A DNA stretch of 8,167 nucleotides, from assembly GCA_031285945.1 (NCBI GenBank), contig JAITVF010000032.1, positions 1-8,167 of the forward strand. Reading direction: 5' to 3'. Source of the DNA: Oscillospiraceae bacterium (GTDB taxonomy: Bacteria > Bacillota > Clostridia > Oscillospirales > Ruminococcaceae). Positions 1 through 4,303 of the stretch are shown here, piece by piece (the first letter of the stretch is position 1; each line of letters starts with the position of its first letter). The position numbers and the translations under genes were made by a program. The notes beneath the pieces were generated by a model. It was given only the letters and a program-made list of their open reading frames with translations, did no database searches and was not told where the DNA came from.

Positions 1-1
1 G

Positions 2-742
2 TTGCTATCTGACCAATGCACCCATACCGTAAAAGTTGCTGTATTCTCGGATGAAGAAAACACAATATTCCGAGACAGGAAAGAATTTGCGGGCTCAGTT
101 TTCAAACAGATGGAGGAAACCTATGGCTATCTCCAACTGTGTAATCAAAACCGCTCTGTTATTGATGGCCTTACCAGAACGGATTACTGGGATTATTCCA
201 AAGACGCTTTGCGCGAAGCCCTTGTCAATGCACTGATTCATCGCGATTACGGTTTTAGCGGCAGTATCATCATCAATGTTAATGACAAAGAGATCGAGTT
301 TGTTTCGCTCGGCGGCCTGTTGCCGGGGTTGATGCAGGAGGATATCCGCAACGGCATATCGCAGCTTCGTAACCGCTATCTGGCGGAGGCTTTTCATCGG
401 TTGAATCTCATTGAAGCGTATGGCACTGGTATCCGCAGGATTTATGCGCTATACGCAGGTTGTGTCGTTCAGCCGGTCATAAGCATTACGCCGAATTCAT
501 TTAAGATTACTTTGCCAAATATGAATCAGGCAAGAGCGCTCAATGTTTCCACCCCAAAAGTGACGACTCAGATGCAGCAGGTTCTTGACATTCTTTCGCA
601 GGATGAAACTGCTACAGAAGCAAAGCTCGGAGAAATGCTTGGCGTCAAGCGGACGCGCATGTATAATCTGCTGAAGCAAATGGAATTGGAAGGGCTTATT
701 AGAATTAGCGGACGCGGGGCGAATAAGAGGTTCTTGCTTTGA
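2..742 (+). CDS. RecG-like/AlbA_2-type ATP-binding transcriptional regulator, C-terminal part (5' truncated by window edge)
   Basis: The frame is open to the window edge, so the TTG at position 2 is probably not the true start. The family normally has an N-terminal AlbA_2 (Schlafen-like) DNA-binding domain of some 150-200 residues, which would lie upstream. Within the visible 246 residues, a HATPase_c_4-type ATP-binding fold spans about residues 60-150. Its N-box is EALVNALIHRD (72-82), followed by the strand IEFVSLGGLLPG (98-109) and the GTGI turn (141-144) that usually contacts nucleotide. Residues about 190-246 form a winged helix-turn-helix (EAKLGEMLGVKRTRMYNLL, then a wing ending RFLL). 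Family members are predicted ATP-responsive DNA-binding regulators, often carried on accessory DNA; the ligand and targets here are unknown. The relatively balanced base composition matches the toxin-antitoxin region to the right and differs from the G+C-rich ispDF side. The family assignment is firm; the biological role is not known. Confidence 0.85.
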   Translation: MLSDQCTHTVKVAVFSDEENTIFRDRKEFAGSVFKQMEETYGYLQLCNQNRSVIDGLTRTDYWDYSKDALREALVNALIHRDYGFSGSIIINVNDKEIEFVSLGGLLPGLMQEDIRNGISQLRNRYLAEAFHRLNLIEAYGTGIRRIYALYAGCVVQPVISITPNSFKITLPNMNQARALNVSTPKVTTQMQQVLDILSQDETATEAKLGEMLGVKRTRMYNLLKQMELEGLIRISGRGANKRFLL

Positions 743-752
743 CAAAAACAAT

Positions 753-769
753 GCTTGCATATCGCAAGC
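753..769. promoter_or_regulatory. Operator-like inverted repeat over the -35 box
   Basis: GCTTGC (753-758) and GCAAGC (764-769) are perfect 6-bp arms separated by five bases. The left arm overlaps the -35 hexamer at 755-760. RelB/DinJ antitoxins are ribbon-helix-helix proteins that repress their own promoters through short palindromes in this position, so this is a plausible autoregulatory site for the antitoxin encoded downstream. Binding by that protein is inferred only. Confidence 0.4.
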
Positions 770-783
770 TATTCGCATATAAT
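755..783 (+). promoter_or_regulatory. Sigma-A type promoter upstream of the toxin-antitoxin pair
   Basis: TTGCAT (755-760) and a perfect TATAAT (778-783) are separated by 17 bases. It lies just after the stop of the regulator gene and points to the right. The next gene on this strand is the antitoxin, but the start codon is about 140 bases away because a 104-bp repeat element lies in between. The leader RNA would therefore contain the element's long hairpin. A TTGACA at 739-744 is better as a hexamer but is too far (33 bases) from this -10 box. Confidence 0.6.
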
Positions 784-794
784 ATAAATAGTTC

Positions 795-898
795 ATACTA
801 TTCCGCATTTAAAATACTTCTTTCTATTGCTTTCCCCGCCTCTGGCGGGGAAAGCAATAGAGTCATATTATAAAAGCATTTTATTTGCGGATTAGTAT
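795..898 (+). mobile_element. MITE-like element, copy 1
   Basis: This is a 104-bp non-coding element with terminal inverted repeats. The left 25 bases (795-819) match the reverse complement of the right 25 bases (874-898) at 21 positions, with shared outer sequence ATACTA and inner TCCGCA and TAAAAT blocks. In the centre a perfect hairpin of 17-18 bp (arms 823-840 and 844-861) closes on the three-base loop TCT. The ends could be read as flanked by TA, which would fit an IS630/mariner-type element, but this is not certain. A second copy in opposite orientation lies at 2949-3051 and differs mainly in the outer end and a few hairpin positions. There is no coding capacity, so movement would need a transposase acting in trans. 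It sits between a promoter and the antitoxin gene. Confidence 0.75.
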
Positions 899-924
899 CA
901 AAATAAATGCTGGGAGTGATTGTC

Positions 925-1230
925 GTGCAAAGAACATCAAATGTGTTTGCGCGTGTTGAGCCGGGAATTAAGGAACAGGCCGAGTACGTGCTGTCGCAGC
1001 TGGGAATTCCTATGTCTAACGCAATCGGGTTGTTTTTGCGCCAAGTAATCATGCAGCGGGGAATTCCGTTTGAAATGAAGCTGCCACCTCGGACACCGAC
1101 CGCAATCGGAGCAATGAGTACAGCCCAACTCAATGCTGAATTAGAAAAAGGCTATGCTGATGTTGCCGCAGGACGGCTTCATAACATTGAAGATGTGGTG
1201 AGCGAAATACAAAGGGATTATGGTATATGA
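925..1230 (+). CDS. RelB/DinJ-family antitoxin
   Basis: This is the antitoxin of a type II toxin-antitoxin pair. It should bind and neutralise the toxin encoded next and repress the operon. The N-terminal part has the ribbon-helix-helix pattern of DinJ/RelB: a short strand (TSNVFARVEP), then two helices (IKEQAEYVLSQLGIPMSNAI and GLFLRQVIMQRGIPFE). The latter matches the family signature of a hydrophobic FLRQ helix followed by GIPFE. The C-terminal helical tail (AQLNAELEKGYADVAAGR...) would wrap the toxin. I chose the GTG at 925 because GGGAG (912-916) stands eight bases upstream. An in-frame ATG at 907 would add six residues but has no ribosome binding site and lies only nine bases beyond the repeat element. 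The stop codon overlaps the toxin start by four bases (ATGA), giving translational coupling. Confidence 0.88.
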   Translation: MQRTSNVFARVEPGIKEQAEYVLSQLGIPMSNAIGLFLRQVIMQRGIPFEMKLPPRTPTAIGAMSTAQLNAELEKGYADVAAGRLHNIEDVVSEIQRDYGI

Positions 1231-1544
1231 ATTTTCGTGTGAGACTCACAGGACAGGCCAAGCAGGATTTACGTGACATCTATGAATACATTGCCTTCAA
1301 ATTACTGGAACCGGAAATTGCCAAGAAATTGACGTATCGGATTGCTGACAAGTTGGAGACGCTCGGAAAAACTCACGGCAGCTATCCGGCATATCAAGAA
1401 GAACCATGGAAAAGCCGGGGACTGCGCAGAATCAATATTGGAAATTATAGCGGCTTCTATCTTGTCGCGGAAAAAGAAGTGCAAGTGATTCGTATTCTCT
1501 ATGGAGGTAGAGATATCAGCACGATTTTGCAAGAATCTGTTTGA
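1227..1544 (+). CDS. RelE/ParE-family toxin
   Basis: This 105-residue protein has the usual size of the RelE/ParE superfamily. The N-terminal strand plus helix (FRVRLTGQAKQDLRDIYEYI) and the C-terminal strand VIRILYGGRDI are characteristic, as is the middle EEPWKSRGLRRINIGNYSGFYLV. Family members either cleave mRNA on the ribosome (RelE) or poison gyrase (ParE). The sequence alone does not decide which; the ending ILYGGRD resembles the Firmicutes plasmid-stabilisation type annotated simply as RelE/ParE. The gene starts inside the antitoxin stop (four-base overlap), so the pair is one operon, and a strong terminator follows 80 bases after the stop. The frame is intact and the toxin appears functional. 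Confidence 0.9.
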   Translation: MNFRVRLTGQAKQDLRDIYEYIAFKLLEPEIAKKLTYRIADKLETLGKTHGSYPAYQEEPWKSRGLRRINIGNYSGFYLVAEKEVQVIRILYGGRDISTILQESV

Positions 1545-1625
1545 ACATCGGGCAATGTGACAGTTTATTTTCAATGGGCAGTTGCATCTAAAATAACCAA
1601 ATGACATAACGGCTTTACGCTGGAC

Positions 1626-1661
1626 AAAATCCGCGCGCTTACACAGTGCGCGGATTTTTTT
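1626..1661 (+). terminator. Rho-independent terminator of the toxin-antitoxin operon
   Basis: An 11-bp perfect stem (1626-1636 with 1648-1658) containing the core ATCCGCGC/GCGCGGAT is followed by a run of seven T (1655-1661, overlapping the end of the stem). It lies about 80 bases after the toxin stop. On the other strand only four T would follow the stem, so termination of the convergent SEC-C gene here would be weaker. Confidence 0.85.
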
Positions 1662-1684
1662 GATCGCGAAGTAGTATTAGCCTA

Positions 1685-2842
1685 TTATGAAGCGCCGCAG
1701 CAATTCTTGTATTTCTTCCCGCTGCCGCAGGGACAGGGCGCGTTGCGGCTGACCTTCCTGCTCTTGGGGGGCTTTATGGTGGGCAGGCGAAAGGGAATAA
1801 CCCGCCGGTTGGTTGATTGCGTGTGATGGGCGGGGGTGTCGCCGCGCAGCGCCCACAGGCGTGTGTTTTCAAATAAGCTTTGGTAGAGCCTTGAAAATGT
1901 TTCCACGGCATCCGCGTCATCGAGCGGAAATTTATACTGTAAAAGCATATTGGCGACTTCTTTTTCGGACCACTCTTCTTTACAGGCATAGACAACATCC
2001 ATATCCAGATCATCTCTCCGCGGCACGTCGTCGGGAACAACTGTTTTTAAAAAGGCCGACATCCGCTGCAGTTCCGGCCGGTTTTCATCGAATGCCCCCT
2101 CGCCCGCATACTGCGCTATTATGCTCTTTGCAGGCATGTAAAATGGCATGTCCTCCGTCTGTGTCAGCAACTCGTCCAACTCCGAGTCGCTGAATATGGA
2201 TTCGCTTATAACAAGGTCACCGTCCAGCCAGAAATCCTCCTGAAAATCCGACATCTCGCCAAGAAGCTGTTCTGCCCGCTCCGGAGTGATCTTATTCCTG
2301 TGGTGCTGGTTCCAGACCGCCGCCAATTGCTCCGTCTCATATGCGCCATACAGGTTTGCAAGAGCCACCGCGTAGTCGCGCAGCTCCTGATTGAAATCCA
2401 ATTGTTCCATCAGCGCATTGTTCGTCATTGCGGTCTGCCAGATTGCCGAAAGCTCCTTCGGCAACACTGTCCAGAGCTGATTCTCCTGCGCAAAGAGATA
2501 GAGATAGCCCTTTGACTTAAGAAAATGTATGCTGCGCCGGAACTCGTCAGATAAAGGAAGACCTTCCTCCATACAGCATATGGTCTCCCGAATAAGCGAA
2601 ACATCGCATTTCCCGAGCCATTGGATATCCCGCTCGAAAGTCTCCGGTATCGCCCGCATAAGGGAGGACGTCAGGCATTCCCGCGTTGCCGGATCATCAC
2701 ATTCCTCTATGGGGTTGCCTTCATCGCCTAGAAGCCCATGCTCCAAAGCAAGGCTTCCGATATCGGAAAGCCTCAGGCACTCGGCAAGTGTGTATACGGG
2801 CTTTTCCTGTATTGCAAACCTCAGTAAAAATGAACTGGGCAT
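1685..2842 (-). CDS. SEC-C metal-binding motif protein, otherwise uncharacterised
   Basis: This is a 385-residue protein with no signal peptide or membrane segments, so probably cytoplasmic. The last 20 residues form a SEC-C motif, NAPCPCGSGKKYKNCCG, with cysteines at 370, 372, 381 and 382 that coordinate zinc. The same motif ends SecA, where it contacts SecB and ribosomes, but it also occurs at the end of many unrelated proteins. The preceding 340 residues are acidic and mostly helical (for example LRDYAVALANLYGAYETEQL and KITPERAEQLLGEM), and I do not recognise a catalytic motif. The tail before the zinc motif (about 340-366) is basic and proline-rich, like a linker. The ATG start is well supported by AGGAGG on the minus strand (2848-2853) five bases away. 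It lies convergent to the toxin-antitoxin operon and downstream of ispF on the same strand, separated from ispF by repeat copy 2. The function is unknown. Confidence 0.85.
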   Translation of the reverse strand: MPSSFLLRFAIQEKPVYTLAECLRLSDIGSLALEHGLLGDEGNPIEECDDPATRECLTSSLMRAIPETFERDIQWLGKCDVSLIRETICCMEEGLPLSDEFRRSIHFLKSKGYLYLFAQENQLWTVLPKELSAIWQTAMTNNALMEQLDFNQELRDYAVALANLYGAYETEQLAAVWNQHHRNKITPERAEQLLGEMSDFQEDFWLDGDLVISESIFSDSELDELLTQTEDMPFYMPAKSIIAQYAGEGAFDENRPELQRMSAFLKTVVPDDVPRRDDLDMDVVYACKEEWSEKEVANMLLQYKFPLDDADAVETFSRLYQSLFENTRLWALRGDTPAHHTQSTNRRVIPFRLPTIKPPKSRKVSRNAPCPCGSGKKYKNCCGAS

Positions 2843-2894
2843 AACATCCTCCTAATGGCTATACTTTATAAAAGCCTTGTTGGTTAAAAAAGTA

Positions 2895-2923
2895 ATTTCA
2901 TCTTTATAAGCCAGCAATATCAA
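2895..2923 (-). promoter_or_regulatory. Possible promoter for the SEC-C gene
   Basis: Read on the minus strand, TTGATA (2918-2923) and TGAAAT (2895-2900) are separated by 17 bases. The -35 matches consensus at five of six positions and the -10 at four of six. It lies in the A+T-rich gap between repeat copy 2 and the SEC-C start and would leave a leader of about 45 bases. This is a weak call because the region is A+T-rich and chance matches are likely. Confidence 0.3.
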
Positions 2924-2948
2924 TACTTTTGCCTAGGGTACTGACCTT

Positions 2949-3051
2949 AAACAGTTCCGCAAATAAAATGCTTTTATAATATTACGCTATTGTTTCCCCC
3001 GCCAGAGGCGGGGAAACAATATAAAGAAGTATTTTAAATGCGGTGTAGTAT
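2949..3051 (-). mobile_element. MITE-like element, copy 2 (inverted relative to copy 1)
   Basis: The reverse complement of this stretch aligns over its whole length with 795-898. It shares CCGCATTTAAAATACTTCTT at one end, TATTATAAAAGCATTTTATT plus TGCGGA at the other, and the central hairpin (here 2988-3003 with 3007-3021, one bulged C). The end next to ispF keeps the outer ATACTA block (TAGTAT at 3046-3051 on the plus strand), whereas the far end (2949-2956) is degenerate. The hairpin has lost one C:G pair on both arms relative to copy 1. The element lies directly against the ispF stop codon; the hairpin could act on ispF transcripts but has no T run, so it is not a classical terminator. Confidence 0.75.
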
Positions 3052-3536
3052 TATATAGTCCTCTCTATCAGGGCGACGCTGTGGGCGGCTATGGCTGAAC
3101 CGTCGCCGGTAAAGCCCAGGCCCTCCTCGGTGGTGGCCTTTATGCTTATGTCGCCGGTTTCGATTCCCATGGCCGCCGCGAGGCGTTCCCTCATGGCCGG
3201 GATCATTTCTGCGAGCCGTGGGCGCTCGGCCAGAACGGTCGCGTCTACGTTTGCCACGCGGTACCCGTTTTCATTAAGAAGCTCAGCCGCCCGCCTTAAA
3301 AGCCCAAGGCTTGAGGCGTCCTTATACGCCGGGTCGCAGGGGGGGAAGAGCAGGCCTATATCCCCTAGGGCGGCCGCGCCGAGAAGGCTGTCGATAACGG
3401 CGTGGGTGAGCACGTCGGCGTCACTGTGGCCCAAAAGGCCCGTGGGGTGCTCAAGCGCGAGGCCGCCCAGTATAAGGCTCCGGCCCGGAACGAGGCGGTG
3501 AACATCGTAGCCGTGGCCTATTCTGACAGAAGGCAC
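3051..3536 (-). CDS. ispF: 2-C-methyl-D-erythritol 2,4-cyclodiphosphate synthase
   Basis: IspF converts CDP-methylerythritol 2-phosphate to methylerythritol 2,4-cyclodiphosphate with release of CMP in the cytoplasmic MEP isoprenoid pathway; it works as a trimer with a zinc at each interface. At 161 residues it has the usual length. The zinc ligands are visible as D11 and H13 in GHGYDVHRL and H45 after GHSDADVLTH. The loop DIGLLFPPCDPAYKDASS (59-76) and the signature KATTEEGLGFTGDG (133-146) are present. The start is GTG, with GGAGG about nine bases upstream, and it overlaps the end of ispD by 19 bases, so the two are translationally coupled. The stop codon TAA (3053-3051) meets the outer end of repeat copy 2, whose last base it shares. 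The protein does not look truncated. Confidence 0.97.
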   Translation of the reverse strand: MPSVRIGHGYDVHRLVPGRSLILGGLALEHPTGLLGHSDADVLTHAVIDSLLGAAALGDIGLLFPPCDPAYKDASSLGLLRRAAELLNENGYRVANVDATVLAERPRLAEMIPAMRERLAAAMGIETGDISIKATTEEGLGFTGDGSAIAAHSVALIERTI

Positions 3537-4276
3537 TCGAGCCCCTCCTCCCTCAGGCGTAAAATAGCGGCGGCGCAGGCCAGATCCTCCGGCGTTGTAA
3601 TCTTTAGGTTGCCGCCTTGCCCGGGAACTATGAATACGCTTTTGCCCAGCCTTTCCACAAGCTGGCAGTCGTCGGAGCAGCTAACGCCGTCTCGCAGGGC
3701 GGCGGCCATGGCCTCACGGTAAAGCCCGGCCTCAAAAACCTGCGGCGTCTGAATAAGCACAAGCTCCTCCCGCGGCAGAGTAGCGGCGGCGAACCCCTTT
3801 TCGGTCACCCGCTTTACGGTGTCCCTAGGGGTTATTCCGGGGGCGGCCGCGCCGTAAAGCTCGGCCGCCTTAAGGCAATCCGCCAAAAGCTCAGGGTCGG
3901 CAAGGGGGCGGGCGCCGTCGTGCACCGCAAAGTATTCGGCACTTTTTTCGCACGCCGCTATACCGGCAAACACCGATTCCTGCCGGGAGGAGCCGCCCCC
4001 CACCACGCTGGAAACCAGGCTGAGGCCGTAATCCTTAACCATGGCGAAGTAGACGGGTATAAGCTCGGGAGGGCAAACCAGAACGATTTCGCGGACGACT
4101 CCGCTCAAAGAAAGAGCCTCCAGGTTGCGGACGATTACCGGCAGAGAGCCGAGAGGGGCCTGCTGCTTGTCGATACCCTCCATCCGCGAGGCCTTGCCCG
4201 CCGCCGCCACAACCGCCGAAACAAAGGGCGGCTCGGGCTTTTTACGGAATAAAAACAAATTATCTTTTCCCCCCAT
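3518..4276 (-). CDS. ispD: 2-C-methyl-D-erythritol 4-phosphate cytidylyltransferase
   Basis: IspD joins CTP and methylerythritol 4-phosphate to give CDP-methylerythritol, two steps before the IspF product in the MEP pathway. The order of motifs is complete: the CTP-binding AAAGKASRM (24-32) with K37-Q38, GGGSSRQESV (93-102), VHDGARP (118-124), PRDTVK (150-155), QTPQ (176-179) and NLKITTPEDL (223-232) with the lysine at 226. The length of 252 is slightly above the family norm because of about 15 extra N-terminal residues. The ATG at 4276 has no good ribosome binding site. An in-frame TTG at codon 7 follows a purine-rich GGGGGGAAAAG and may be the real start. The gene is 27 bases behind the YfhO-like gene, overlaps ispF and is read from the same promoter as far as can be seen. 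Confidence 0.96.
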   Translation of the reverse strand: MGGKDNLFLFRKKPEPPFVSAVVAAAGKASRMEGIDKQQAPLGSLPVIVRNLEALSLSGVVREIVLVCPPELIPVYFAMVKDYGLSLVSSVVGGGSSRQESVFAGIAACEKSAEYFAVHDGARPLADPELLADCLKAAELYGAAAPGITPRDTVKRVTEKGFAAATLPREELVLIQTPQVFEAGLYREAMAAALRDGVSCSDDCQLVERLGKSVFIVPGQGGNLKITTPEDLACAAAILRLREEGLECLLSE

Positions 4277-4303
4277 TGTATTTTTTGCCCGGCGTATATT
4301 TTG

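Noticed and set aside
823..861. The GC-rich hairpin as an intrinsic terminator of the regulator gene
   Set aside because: The stem is strong but no T run follows on either strand, and the same hairpin recurs as the core of the repeat element at 2988-3021.
866..871. TATTAT inside repeat copy 1 as a -10 box for the antitoxin
   Set aside because: The region 17 bases upstream is part of the GC-rich hairpin (TGGCGG) and gives no -35 match.
1671..1679. GTAGTATTA next to the SEC-C stop codon, identical to the outer end of repeat copy 2 at 3045-3053
   Set aside because: Only nine bases match and no further inner repeat sequence follows, so it could be chance; it is noted as a possible remnant end but not called.
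3617..4252. 211-codon plus-strand frame
   Set aside because: It lies entirely antisense to ispD, whose motifs are all intact; long antisense frames are expected in G+C-rich DNA.
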